A stretch of 32,306 bases of DNA from an uncultured Archangium sp. (GTDB taxonomy: Bacteria; Myxococcota; Myxococcia; Myxococcales; Myxococcaceae), in the NCBI GenBank assembly GCA_903905455.1, contig CAIVGN010000214.1, forward strand, positions 1 through 32,306. Direction: 5' to 3'. Shown piece after piece: positions 1 to 7,723 of this stretch. The notes beneath the pieces are model-generated. The model was not told where the DNA came from. It was given only the letters and a program-made list of their open reading frames with translations, and made no database searches. Every line of letters starts with the position of its first letter. Within the stretch, counting starts at the first letter, position 1. The translations under genes and the position numbers were made by a program.

Positions 1-102
1 CTCCGGTGCGACGTCGACGGGCTGGTCCCACGAGACGGGCTCGGGCTGCGGCTCCGGTGCGACGTCAACGGGCTGGTCCCAGGAAACGGGCTCGGGCTGA
101 GG
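1..102 (-). repeat. 51-base tandem repeat (two copies, runs off left edge)
   Basis: Bases 1-51 and 52-102 are near-identical units encoding a 17-residue block with the core EPVSWDQPVDVAPEP. A degraded third unit may start at 103. The array continues past the window edge, so its copy number is unknown. It lies inside the Pro/Gln-rich gene and keeps the frame. Confidence 0.8.
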
Positions 103-1902
103 ATCCGGGGCGACCTCGCGGACGGTCTCGGTCACGGTCGCCTGGACGGAAACGGGTTCCAGCGACTGGACCAGCGGGATCGGCGCGGCCTGGGGCAGCG
201 GCGCGACCTCGACGAAGGTCTCCACGACCGAGACGGTCTCGACCGGCTGATCCCACGAAGCTGGTTCCGGCAGGTCGAGCGGGAGGGGCGCGGCCTCAGC
301 CGAAGGGAGCTCCGGCTCCATCCCGACGACGGCCGCCTCGTCCCACGACACCTCCGAGACGGGCAGTTCGACTTCGGGCACCTCGGCCAGCAATGACAGT
401 GGCGCAGGCGCGACCGGCGCAGGCTCGGCCGCCGGCAGGTCGAGCAACGACTCGAAGGTCGCCTCCGTGGGGGCGGCGGGCTCGGCCACGCTCAACGGTT
501 CGAGCTTCGTCTCGATGGGCTCGACTGCGTCGGCCAGCGGGGTCGAGAAGTCTGGCGAGACGGCGACCAGCTCGGGCATCAGCGCCACCGGCGCCGCGGT
601 GGGCTCCGGTTCGCTGATGGTCAGGTCGTCCATCGACGGCAGGAAGTCGGCGGTGTTCGGCGCTGGAGGTTCAGCCTGCGTGCCGCTCGTGAGGTCGTCG
701 AGCGCGGGCATGAACGCCGAGTCGCTGACGCTGAGCAACCCACTGGGGGAGGACCCGGGGCCCACGTCGCCCGAGAGCATCTTGGCCGTCGCGGCGTCGA
801 GCTGGGTGATGGCCGTGTTCGACGAGATGCCCAGCGGGCCGGTGCGTACGACGGGCACCGAGAGGTCCTCATCGAGGAGCGCGCCGTGGAGGTCCTCGAC
901 CGAATCCAGGGACACCGGCGGGAGGGGCGCGGGCGCGGGACGCATCGGGGACGTCGTCGCCGGGGGCGCCGTCACCGGCACCTCGAGCACCTCCTCGTCG
1001 GAGATCTCCATCACGTCGTCGGGCTCGACGGCCGCAGGCGCTTGGACGATCGGCTCGACGCGGGGCTTGAGCGTGGCCGCGGGCGAGACGAAGACCGGCG
1101 CCACGAAGATGGGCGCCTTGAAGGCCGGGGCTGGCGCTACGAAGACGGGCGCGGGCGGCGCGTAGGCGGGTTCCGGGGGCGCGTAGATCGGCTCCGGCGC
1201 ATAGACCGGTTCAGGCTCGGGAGCCGCGACGGGCAGCTCGGGCTCCCAGCTCTGCGCCTGCGGTTCCCACGACTCGGGCTGCGGTTCAGCGGCCGGCTGC
1301 TGCTGGCTGTAGTCCCACTGGGGCTGCTGCAGTTGTTGCTGCGCCGGGTCCCATTGCGGGGGCTGCTGTTGTTGCTGCGCCGGGTCCCACTGCTGGGCGG
1401 GCTGCTGCTGTTGCTGCGCCGGGTCCCATTGCTGGGCGGGCTGCTGCTCTTGCGGGGCCTGTTCCCACTGCTGGGGCGCGGGCTGTTGCTGCTGCTGGTA
1501 CGCCTCGGGCGGGTAATACGCGCCGGTGTTCGGGTCGTAATAGCCCTGCGGTGCGGGGGCGTACTGCGGCGCGTACTGCGGCTGCTGCGGCGGGTAGTAC
1601 GCGCCGGTGTTCGGGTCGTAATACGGCTGCTGCTGCGGCGGCGGGTAGTACGCCTGCTGCTGCTGCTGTTGTTGCCACTGTTGCTGGGCCCACGCGGCGT
1701 TCGCGTCGTAGCCCGGCGGGTACTGGTACCAGAGGCCGTCGGGCCCGTAGTAGCCGGTGGGCTGCTGCCCCGCGGTCAGATCGATGCCCAGCGCGGCTCC
1801 GAGCTCTTGCCAACGCACTTCTTCGGGTGGCGTGAGCCCGTTCATCTTCCGCTTCTCATCGAGAAAGCGGAACTCGCGCATCGCTGCCTGGGTATCCGAC
1901 AT
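1..1902 (-). CDS. Large Pro/Gln-rich repeat protein (partial, runs off left edge)
   Basis: An open frame of exactly 634 codons runs from an ATG at 1902 to the window edge with no stop, so the C-terminus is missing. Residues 1-40 are a charged, probably helical segment (FLDEKRK, then EEVRWQELG). Residues 50-135 are Tyr/Pro-rich and hold two copies of YYDPNTGAYYPP. Residues 140-200 are Gln-rich with four QWD repeats (QWDPAQQQ type). A Pro/Ala/Glu-rich stretch with APEP repeats follows, then an acidic segment (DDVMEISDEEV, about residue 270), and a long low-complexity tail with repeated PVSWDQPV blocks. No catalytic domain is visible. It follows the protease gene by 49 bases on the same strand. 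The N-terminal helix recalls segments that precede PilZ or TPR modules in myxobacterial proteins, but that is an impression. Function unknown; a scaffold or surface protein is possible. Confidence 0.85.
   Translation of the reverse strand, partial: MSDTQAAMREFRFLDEKRKMNGLTPPEEVRWQELGAALGIDLTAGQQPTGYYGPDGLWYQYPPGYDANAAWAQQQWQQQQQQQAYYPPPQQQPYYDPNTGAYYPPQQPQYAPQYAPAPQGYYDPNTGAYYPPEAYQQQQQPAPQQWEQAPQEQQPAQQWDPAQQQQQPAQQWDPAQQQQQPPQWDPAQQQLQQPQWDYSQQQPAAEPQPESWEPQAQSWEPELPVAAPEPEPVYAPEPIYAPPEPAYAPPAPVFVAPAPAFKAPIFVAPVFVSPAATLKPRVEPIVQAPAAVEPDDVMEISDEEVLEVPVTAPPATTSPMRPAPAPLPPVSLDSVEDLHGALLDEDLSVPVVRTGPLGISSNTAITQLDAATAKMLSGDVGPGSSPSGLLSVSDSAFMPALDDLTSGTQAEPPAPNTADFLPSMDDLTISEPEPTAAPVALMPELVAVSPDFSTPLADAVEPIETKLEPLSVAEPAAPTEATFESLLDLPAAEPAPVAPAPLSLLAEVPEVELPVSEVSWDEAAVVGMEPELPSAEAAPLPLDLPEPASWDQPVETVSVVETFVEVAPLPQAAPIPLVQSLEPVSVQATVTETVREVAPDPQPEPVSWDQPVDVAPEPQPEPVSWDQPVDVAPE
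1310..1450 (-). repeat. Gln/Trp-Asp coding repeats
   Basis: Irregular repeats of 36-42 bases encode QWDPAQQQQQP-type units within the Pro/Gln-rich protein. Both CAG and CAA codons are used, so the array is not a pure triplet expansion. Confidence 0.7.
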
Positions 1903-1951
1903 AGGGCCAAGGGAGCCTAACCCGGCTCCGGGGTTGGGGAAATTGTTGTCG

Positions 1952-3304
1952 TCACCGGGACTTCAGGGTGGCCGCGAGTTCTTCGTCGAGGTCTTGCACC
2001 TTCACCCCGAATCGGCGCTCGAGGGCCTGCTCGAAAGGGGCCCCGTGGCCGCACTCGCGCATGAGCTCCAGCAGCTCGCCCATGCCCCGGCGCTCGACCA
2101 GCAGGCGCACCCCGACGGCCGAGACCGCGTAGCTCAGGCCGGGGTTGCGGGTGCCGATGAGGGGGCCCTGGTTCATCTGGGTCAGCCGGGGCAGCTGGTC
2201 CTGCAAGGCGAGCTGCTGCAGGGCCTTGGCGTCGTGGGCGGGCGGGCCGTCGGCGCCCTGGTAGCGCCACTCGACGTACTCGGCGGTGCCCTCGTGCATC
2301 CAGGTGGGGAGCGAGCCCTGGTTGAAGCCCGTCAGCTCGTCCATCACGGCGTGCACGTACTCGTGCACCAGGGTCGCGCGGTTCTGCTCGTTGACCTCGG
2401 CCGAGTCGTTCATGCGGATCGCGTCGGCTGAGTAGAAGCCCGCGATGGCGTGCGCGGCCTGCGGGCCGTGGTGCATCATGAATTCCTGCCGGGAATAGAG
2501 GATGACGTCGAGGGGCTTCTCGCGGGCCACGCCCAGCAACCGCTGCACCGTGACGCGGGCCTCTTCCAGCGCGCCCTGCACCGAGCCCTCGTAGTCGGCG
2601 CGCTGGCCGAAATCGCGCTTGGCGTTGAAGTAGCGAAAGCGGAAGTACTGGTTCTGCCGGGTGCGCCGGCCTTCGTCGTCGACGCTCGACTCGTAGCTGC
2701 GGCTGGTGGCGCGGGGCAGGTCGGGTGAGGCCTGGTCATCGCCACGGGGGACGCGCGGGGCCGGGCCGGGGCCCACCACGGCGACGCGGGCGCCGCCCAC
2801 GGGGGCCCCCGAGTCGCGGGCCACGGCGATGATCAGCCGCTTCGCCTCGCCCGACTCCTTCGACTTCGCGGGCACCCGCGCCAGCATCGCCGCCGCCTCG
2901 CCGGGCTGCCCGTCTTCCTGGAAGAGGCGGCCCAGCTCGAGGGGGAAGCGCCCGTCTTGGGGGAAGCCCGCGAGCCCCTTGCGCAGCGCGTCTTCGGCGG
3001 CGCCTCGCTGCTCGGTGCGCTTGCCGGTCAGCGCGGTGCAGTACAGGCCCTCGGCCGAGGGCTCGAAGGCCACGCTCTTGTCGCCCAGCGAGAAGGCCAT
3101 CACCGCGTCGTCGCCCTGCAGCGCGAGGCAGCCGGCGAGCAGCGCCTTTCCGATCTTCAGCCGGTCTGCCTTCGCCACGCCCTCGGGCGAGGCGGCCGCG
3201 AAGCCGAGGTACAGGTCTTCCCACTGCTTCTGCTTCGCCAGCGTCACGGCCTGGGCGGCCGAGGGCGGCGCCGCGAGCGCCAGGGTGAGCAGCGCCGCGA
3301 GCAT
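1952..3304 (-). CDS. Secreted HExxH metalloprotease, peptidase MA-like
   Basis: 450 residues. The first 19 or so residues are a signal peptide ending near SAAQA, so the protein is exported. Residues 20-160 are helical and TPR-like. The catalytic part contains HEYVH at 314-318, followed 20 residues later by MHEGTAEY with the likely third zinc ligand Glu338; this matches gluzincin-type peptidases of the peptidase MA / DUF1570 kind. The region between (FRFRYFNAKRDF, then LDVILYSRQEF) also fits that family. The ATG at 3304 overlaps the upstream stop as TGATG, so translation is coupled to the cyclic-nucleotide-binding gene. Substrate unknown. The fold assignment is fairly secure; the peptidase activity is inferred from the intact motif. 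Confidence 0.9.
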   Translation of the reverse strand: MLAALLTLALAAPPSAAQAVTLAKQKQWEDLYLGFAAASPEGVAKADRLKIGKALLAGCLALQGDDAVMAFSLGDKSVAFEPSAEGLYCTALTGKRTEQRGAAEDALRKGLAGFPQDGRFPLELGRLFQEDGQPGEAAAMLARVPAKSKESGEAKRLIIAVARDSGAPVGGARVAVVGPGPAPRVPRGDDQASPDLPRATSRSYESSVDDEGRRTRQNQYFRFRYFNAKRDFGQRADYEGSVQGALEEARVTVQRLLGVAREKPLDVILYSRQEFMMHHGPQAAHAIAGFYSADAIRMNDSAEVNEQNRATLVHEYVHAVMDELTGFNQGSLPTWMHEGTAEYVEWRYQGADGPPAHDAKALQQLALQDQLPRLTQMNQGPLIGTRNPGLSYAVSAVGVRLLVERRGMGELLELMRECGHGAPFEQALERRFGVKVQDLDEELAATLKSR

Positions 3305-3813
3305 CAGAATTGCCAGGTGGTGAGGATCCGGCCGAAGTCGGCCAGCTCTTCCTTCTTCTTGCCGCCGCCCGAGGCCGCGACGAGGCGCTCGTTGATCGCC
3401 GCCAGCCGCTTGCTCATCACCTGCGCGAGGTTGGCCACCACCTTGAGCGCGCCCACGTGGTCGGCCTTGAGCATCTTCTGCACCCGCTTGCTGGGCACGG
3501 TGAGCGCCTTGACGTCGGTGAGCGCCATGGCCGTGGCCGAGCGCACCTCGCCCTCGCCGACCAGGCTCATCTCGCCGAGCACCGTGTGCTTGCCCAGCTT
3601 CGCCAGCTCGATGCCCTTGCGGGTGACCGTCACTTCGCCCTCGAGGATCACCAGCAGCGCGTCGCCGGCGTCACCTTCGCGGAACAACGTGGCGCCCTTG
3701 GCGACCGAGGTCTCCACGGCGACCTCGAAGAACTCCGCGGCCTCCGCGATGGTCAGGCCTCCGAAGATGGGGATCTGCACCAGCTTCTTCACCAGCTGCG
3801 TCGAGATGGACAT
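3304..3813 (-). CDS. Stand-alone cyclic nucleotide-binding domain protein
   Basis: 169 residues, essentially one CRP-type beta-barrel. Residues 47-62 (GDAGDALLVILEGEV) and 80-95 (GEMSLVGEGEVRSATA) match the conserved cyclic-nucleotide pocket, with Glu81 and Arg91 in the positions that contact ribose and phosphate in CRP-type proteins. There is no helix-turn-helix, so it is unlikely to bind DNA; the C-terminus is a helix plus a short basic stretch (GGGKKKEE). The start is chosen at 3813 because a perfect AGGAGG lies 7 bases upstream; the frame stays open to 3897, but that extension overlaps the dehydrogenase gene and is not family-like. Probably a cytoplasmic sensor or adaptor. It lies between a dehydrogenase and a protease, and the partner cannot be told from sequence. 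Confidence 0.92.
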   Translation of the reverse strand: MSISTQLVKKLVQIPIFGGLTIAEAAEFFEVAVETSVAKGATLFREGDAGDALLVILEGEVTVTRKGIELAKLGKHTVLGEMSLVGEGEVRSATAMALTDVKALTVPSKRVQKMLKADHVGALKVVANLAQVMSKRLAAINERLVAASGGGKKKEELADFGRILTTWQF

Positions 3814-3820
3814 GCGTGTT

Positions 3821-3826
3821 CCTCCT
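3821..3826 (-). promoter_or_regulatory. Shine-Dalgarno AGGAGG fixing the start at 3813
   Basis: On the minus strand AGGAGG is followed after 7 bases by ATG at 3813. It is a full-consensus site and decides the start of the cyclic-nucleotide-binding gene over the longer open frame. It stands out because many other genes here lack such a site. Confidence 0.85.
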
Positions 3827-3844
3827 GGCAAGGGACGACGAGAT

Positions 3845-5074
3845 TCAGATGCCGCGCAGCACGGTGGCCTTACCCACCCGGCCGATGGCGAGCACATACG
3901 CGCTGGTGCGCAGCGGGAGCTTCCGCGAGCGGCTGATCTGCCCGACCTTCTCGTAGGCCTCGGCCATGACGCGATCGAGCTCGGTGTTCACCCGCTCCTC
4001 GTCCCAGGTCACGTGCTGGAGGTTCTGCACCCACTCGAAGTAGCTCACGGTCACGCCGCCCGCGTTGGCGAGGATGTCGGGCACCACCAGCACGCCGCGC
4101 TCCTCGAAGATCTCGTCGGCGTCGGGGGTGCACGGCGCGTTGGCGCCCTCGAGCACGATGCGCGCGCGCACTTCGCGGGCGATGTGCTGGTCGATCACCC
4201 CGCCCACGGCCGCCGGCACCAGCACGTCGCAGTCGGCGATGAGCACCTCTTCATTGGTGCAGTCGGTGCCGCCGCCGAAGTCCTTCACGCTGCCGGTGCG
4301 GCGCACGTGGTCGAAGAGCGCGGGCACGTCGATGCCCCGGGGGTTCTGCACGCCGCCGTGGAGATCGCTGACCGCCACCAGCACGCCGCCGGCCTCGTGG
4401 AAGAGCCGCGACACGTGGCTGCCGACGTTGCCGAAGCCCTGCACCGCGAAGCGCATGCCCTTCATCGGCAGCCCCACGTCCTGCAGGATCTGCCGGCACA
4501 CCGAGAGCAGCCCGCGCGCGGTCGCCGTCTCGCGACCCCGGCTGCCGTAGAGCTCGACGGGCTTGCCGGTGACCACCGCCGGCGAGTGCCCGTGGTACTT
4601 GGAGTACTGGTCCATGATCCACGCCATGACCTGGGGGTTGGTGCTCATGTCCGGCCCGGGGATGTCGCGGGTCGGCCCGATGATGTCGTGGATCTGATCG
4701 ACGAACTTGCGGGTCAGGCGCTCGAGCTCCTTGAGGGAGAGGTTCGACGGGTCGACGGTGATGCCGCCCTTGGCGCCGCCGAAGGGCAGGTTCACCACCG
4801 CGGTCTTCCACGTCATGAGCGACGCGAGCCCCTCCACCTCTTCGGCGCTGACGCCGGGGTGGTAGCGCAGGCCCCCCTTCATCGGCCCGCGCGAGTTGTC
4901 GTGCTGGCAGCGGTAGCCCGGGAAGGTGCGGATCTCCCCGTTGTCGAGCTCGATGGAGACCTGGACCTTGACCTCGCGCAGGGGCGTGACGAGCAGGGTC
5001 TCGATGCGCTCCCCGACGTCCATGATGCGAGCGGCCTTCTTGAAATAGTAGTGAGCGGCGTCGGCCGAAGTCAT
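3845..5074 (-). CDS. gdhA: Glu/Leu/Phe/Val dehydrogenase (probable glutamate dehydrogenase)
   Basis: 409 residues, the usual length for a hexameric amino-acid dehydrogenase. The substrate-binding part has GPMKGGLRYHP (Lys66), TWKTAV (Lys90) and the catalytic-lysine motif PFGGAKGGI (Lys102). The dinucleotide-binding part has GFGNVG at 213-218. It would interconvert glutamate and 2-oxoglutarate with NAD(P), linking nitrogen and carbon metabolism in the cytoplasm. Overall pattern fits glutamate dehydrogenase better than leucine or phenylalanine dehydrogenase, but specificity and cofactor choice are not settled by motifs alone. The ATG at 5074 has no clear Shine-Dalgarno; a TATCTT box lies 9 bases upstream, suggesting a leaderless start. 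It heads the minus-strand run down to base 1 and is divergent from the Cys-rich lipoprotein gene. Confidence 0.95.
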   Translation of the reverse strand: MTSADAAHYYFKKAARIMDVGERIETLLVTPLREVKVQVSIELDNGEIRTFPGYRCQHDNSRGPMKGGLRYHPGVSAEEVEGLASLMTWKTAVVNLPFGGAKGGITVDPSNLSLKELERLTRKFVDQIHDIIGPTRDIPGPDMSTNPQVMAWIMDQYSKYHGHSPAVVTGKPVELYGSRGRETATARGLLSVCRQILQDVGLPMKGMRFAVQGFGNVGSHVSRLFHEAGGVLVAVSDLHGGVQNPRGIDVPALFDHVRRTGSVKDFGGGTDCTNEEVLIADCDVLVPAAVGGVIDQHIAREVRARIVLEGANAPCTPDADEIFEERGVLVVPDILANAGGVTVSYFEWVQNLQHVTWDEERVNTELDRVMAEAYEKVGQISRSRKLPLRTSAYVLAIGRVGKATVLRGI

Positions 5075-5083
5075 GGTGCGCGG

Positions 5084-5105
5084 AAGATAGGGCTGCGTGT
5101 AGCGT
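5084..5105. promoter_or_regulatory. Divergent -10-like boxes between the dehydrogenase and lipoprotein genes
   Basis: Only 38 bases separate the two start codons. TATCTT on the minus strand (5084-5089) ends 9 bases before the dehydrogenase ATG. TAGCGT on the plus strand (5100-5105) ends 7 bases before the lipoprotein ATG. Both fit TAnnnT -10 elements for messages with almost no leader. The -35 elements are weak or absent. Inference from spacing. Confidence 0.4.
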
Positions 5106-5112
5106 GGCGTCC

Positions 5113-6582
5113 ATGATTCGAGTGACGATGCTGTGCGTGGTGCTGCTCGGCGCGGTGGGCTGCGGCACCCAGCCGGCCGTGAAATGCACCACCTCCAACT
5201 GCTCCGGCTGCTGCACCGAGGCTGGCGACTGCCTGGGGTCCAGCAAGCAGTCCACGCAGGCCTGTGGCGGCGCGGGGGCCGATTGCCGGGTGTGCCTGCC
5301 CGACCAGCTCTGCAACGCCAACAAGTGCGTGCACGACCCCAACTCCACGGTGGTGCTCGACGACGCGGGCGCGGTGGTGGACGCCGGCGTCGCCGACGGC
5401 GGCGTGGCCTGCGGCGGGCGGGGCCAGCCGTGCTGCGCCAACCAGGCCTGCTTCCTCACGTTCACCTGCCAGCGGGGCGGGGTGTGTGACGTCGCGGCCG
5501 TGGTCGACTCGGGCGCTTGCGGCGCGCTGGGCCAGCCCTGCTGCGCCAACCAGACCTGCACCTTCTCCGGGGCGATCTGCGCGAGCGGCACCTGCCTGCA
5601 GTCCTCGACCAACGACGCGGGCGTGGCCGACGCCGGCGCGCCCCCGAAGGCGGCGGGCGAGGCCTGTCTCTTCGATCGCGACTGCCTCGACGGGGCGTGC
5701 CTGAGCAACGGCTTCCAGGGCGGCTACTGCACCAAGGCGTGCACCACCTCGGGCGACTGTCTCGTGGGCAGCCAGTGCGGGTTCAACTCCACGGGCGTGG
5801 GGCCGACGAAGATTTGCCTCAAGCAGTGCGCGATGGCGGGGCAGGCCCCCGGCGGGTGCCGCACCGACTACGTGTGCGAGGCCAACGCCGGCACCTCCGG
5901 GCTCGCGGTGTGCGTGCCGAAGTGCGCCTCGAACATCACCTGCGGGGCGCCCACCTGCGACTCGCGCGGGTTCTGCTGCGGCGCGCCGGGGGCGGTGTGC
6001 TGCGAGGGCGCCACCTGTTCCACCGGCACCTGCCAGGCGGGCAGCTGTGTCGCCGGTGGCACGGGCGGGGGCAGCGGCTCGACGGGCGGCGGGAGTGGTT
6101 CGACGGGCGGCGGCAGCGGCACGACCGGCGGCGGGAGCGGCACGACGGGCGGCGGCACCGGCACCACGGGCGCCGTCGGCGCGGCGTGCACCAACTACCA
6201 GTCTGATTGCGCGCAGGGCAACAACGCCTGCCTCACGGGCGTCTACTCCGGCGGGTACTGCTCGAAGGTCTGCGACAGCGCCGTGTGCCCGGCCGGGTCG
6301 AGCTGTTCGCCGTACGCCAGCGGCAGCGTCAACAAGTACTGCCTGCAGAACTGCACCTGGAACGGTGGCTCTGGCGGGTGCCGCGCGGGCTACGTGTGCG
6401 ATCGCGGCCTCATCCCCGGGAACGCGCAGGAGACCTGCATTCCCAGCTGCCCTGCGAGCGCGTGCGTCACGGGCACCCGCTGCGAGAGCGGGTTCTGCTG
6501 CGGCAAGTCGACCTACCGCTGCTGCGCCTCGGGCACGCCGTGCGCCTCGGGCACCTGCAACGCGAACGGCTACTGCCCGTGA
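5113..6582 (+). CDS. Cys-rich lipoprotein with internal duplication
   Basis: 489 residues from the ATG at 5113; an in-frame GTG at 5104 is possible, but the ATG gives the better signal sequence. Residues 1-17 form a lipoprotein signal ending LLGAVGC, with Cys17 as the lipidated residue. More than 50 cysteines follow. Two short repeats with the core GQPCCANQ lie near 105 and 141, separated by DAG-rich linkers. Two longer homologous Cys-rich blocks (about 185-312 and 359-488) flank a (GGGSGT/S)n linker at 315-353. The cysteines are presumably disulfide-bonded outside the cytoplasm. No enzymatic motif is seen. This architecture is common in myxobacterial outer-membrane lipoproteins of unknown role. 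The stop overlaps the GTG start of the XRE gene (GTGA), so the two are coupled. Confidence 0.9.
   Translation: MIRVTMLCVVLLGAVGCGTQPAVKCTTSNCSGCCTEAGDCLGSSKQSTQACGGAGADCRVCLPDQLCNANKCVHDPNSTVVLDDAGAVVDAGVADGGVACGGRGQPCCANQACFLTFTCQRGGVCDVAAVVDSGACGALGQPCCANQTCTFSGAICASGTCLQSSTNDAGVADAGAPPKAAGEACLFDRDCLDGACLSNGFQGGYCTKACTTSGDCLVGSQCGFNSTGVGPTKICLKQCAMAGQAPGGCRTDYVCEANAGTSGLAVCVPKCASNITCGAPTCDSRGFCCGAPGAVCCEGATCSTGTCQAGSCVAGGTGGGSGSTGGGSGSTGGGSGTTGGGSGTTGGGTGTTGAVGAACTNYQSDCAQGNNACLTGVYSGGYCSKVCDSAVCPAGSSCSPYASGSVNKYCLQNCTWNGGSGGCRAGYVCDRGLIPGNAQETCIPSCPASACVTGTRCESGFCCGKSTYRCCASGTPCASGTCNANGYCP
6055..6171 (+). repeat. (GGGSG-S/T-T)n linker-coding repeat
   Basis: Degenerate 18-base units encode a flexible Gly/Ser/Thr linker between the two Cys-rich halves of the lipoprotein. 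Codon choice varies between units, so this is an old or drifting array, unlike the perfect 18-base array at the right edge of the window. Confidence 0.85.
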
Positions 6583-7061
6583 GCGAGGGCTGGCGCGACG
6601 AGTCCCCGCTGCTGACCCTGGGGGGCCGCGTGCGCCGGCTCCGCGAGGGCCTGCGGCTGACGCAGGAGGAGTTCGCGCGGCGCTGCGGCATCTCGGTGAG
6701 CTTCGCCTCGTTGCTCGAGCGCGGGGAGCGCAGCCCCAGCTACGACACGCTGCTGACCATCGGGCGCGCGCTCGAGGTGCCGGTCTCCGAGCTGTTCCGC
6801 GAAGGGCCGGCGCCCGAGACCAGCGAGCCGTCTCACGCCCGGTTGATCGAGTTCGCCCGGCGCGCGCACCTCTCGCGGCAGCAGCTCGACCGGTGGATCG
6901 CCGTCGGCCACGCCATGTTCGGCATCGAGCCCGCGCGCGAAGGAGGCGATCTCGCCGCGCGCTGCGCCGTGGAGGGCTGCGATCGCCCGGTGCTCGCCCG
7001 CGGCCTGTGCGCGCCGCATTACCACCGCGATCGCCGCGCCCGGTTGCAGCAAGACGGCTGA
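6579..7061 (+). CDS. XRE-family regulator with C-terminal zinc-finger-like motif
   Basis: 160 residues from GTG at 6579, which overlaps the lipoprotein stop as GTGA. Residues 14-73 are a Cro/C1-type helix-turn-helix (LREGLRLTQEEFARRCGIS, then FASLLERGERSPSYDTLLTIGRAL) that should bind DNA. Residues 84-118 are helical. Residues 129-149 hold a CX4C-X9-CX2H motif (Cys129, Cys134, Cys144, His147) with the pattern GC.RPV.ARGLC..HY, resembling the small zinc motif found next to HNH nucleases in actinophages and in other small proteins. No HNH motif is present. Coupling to a lipoprotein gene suggests it regulates envelope genes or its own operon, but nothing in the sequence shows the target. The HTH call is firm; the zinc binding is inferred. 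Confidence 0.88.
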   Translation: MSEGWRDESPLLTLGGRVRRLREGLRLTQEEFARRCGISVSFASLLERGERSPSYDTLLTIGRALEVPVSELFREGPAPETSEPSHARLIEFARRAHLSRQQLDRWIAVGHAMFGIEPAREGGDLAARCAVEGCDRPVLARGLCAPHYHRDRRARLQQDG

Positions 7062-7065
7062 GCCG

Positions 7066-7689
7066 TCAGCGCGCGAGCTTGACGATCAGCTTGCCCAGCT
7101 TGAGCCGCTGCGCCTCGTCGGTCTCGAACTCGAGGCCCATGCCGGGGTGATCTCCGGCCAGGCGCACCCACGCCACCTGGGCCTTCAACTGCAGCGCGGT
7201 CAGGGCCAGCGGTGGGCGCAGCGAGAGCTGCACCTGGGCGCCCACGGGAAGCGGGTTCCAGGTGCGCACGAAGGCGCCGCCGGTCGAGAGGTCGGCCATC
7301 AGCTCGCGGCGCTGGTGCCCGTCGTGCACCAGCCGCACCTGCAGCTCGACCTGCTGGCGCAGCTCGATGCGCGTGGCGTCCGACGAGACCTCTTGCCGCG
7401 CGAAGGCCAGCAGCCGCACGCGGGTGGCGTCGTCCTCGGGCTGGAAGTCGAGGCCGTAGCCGGTGGGCTGGTTGGGGCCTGACTTGTGGCGCACCCAGGC
7501 CAGCTGGCCCTTGACCACGAACTGCCGTGCCGGGCGCCTGACCTCCACGCGCAGCAGGATGAACTCGCCCAGGGCGCCGGGCGCCTTGCCGGGCACGGAC
7601 AGGCCCCCGAGACGACCGTTCGGGTAATAGAGCGCCGCCAGTTCGTCGGGCGACGCGACCTGCAAGCTGGCTTCGATGCGCTCCCCCAA
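7066..7689 (-). CDS. PilZ-type protein, probably two tandem PilZ-like domains
   Basis: 207 residues. Two beta-rich halves repeat the same plan: strand segments ending QLAWVRH...GYGLDFQ (about 62-83) and QVAWVRL...GMGLEFE (about 168-190). The second half has R.ELRQQVELQVRL near 108 and ADLSTGGAFVRT near 132-143, the D.S.GG signature of PilZ domains, which bind cyclic di-GMP when the upstream arginine motif is intact; this motif is only partly recognisable, so binding is uncertain. The TTG at 7689 is taken as start: a GGGGGA sequence lies about 8 bases upstream and no ATG is near the N-terminus. It follows the large lipoprotein gene by 34 bases and may be co-transcribed. Its stop lies 4 bases from the convergent XRE stop. 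Confidence 0.82.
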   Translation of the reverse strand: MGERIEASLQVASPDELAALYYPNGRLGGLSVPGKAPGALGEFILLRVEVRRPARQFVVKGQLAWVRHKSGPNQPTGYGLDFQPEDDATRVRLLAFARQEVSSDATRIELRQQVELQVRLVHDGHQRRELMADLSTGGAFVRTWNPLPVGAQVQLSLRPPLALTALQLKAQVAWVRLAGDHPGMGLEFETDEAQRLKLGKLIVKLAR

Positions 7690-7723
7690 CCGCGTTTCCC
7701 CCGAGGCGTTCGCTGCGGTGACT

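Noticed and set aside
2957-5116. 719-codon plus-strand open frame opposite the dehydrogenase and cyclic-nucleotide genes
   Set aside because: Reads His/Arg/Val-rich low-complexity sequence with no family pattern; it is the antisense of well-conserved genes in GC-rich DNA.
6055-6171. (GGGS)n stretch as an artificial linker or contaminant
   Set aside because: Such linkers are natural and frequent in myxobacterial lipoproteins, and codon use matches the surrounding gene.
7053-7067. GACGGCT-G-AGCCGTC dyad across the convergent XRE and PilZ stops as terminator
   Set aside because: Stem has almost no loop and no T tract; the symmetry follows partly from TGA-N4-TCA stop codons facing each other.
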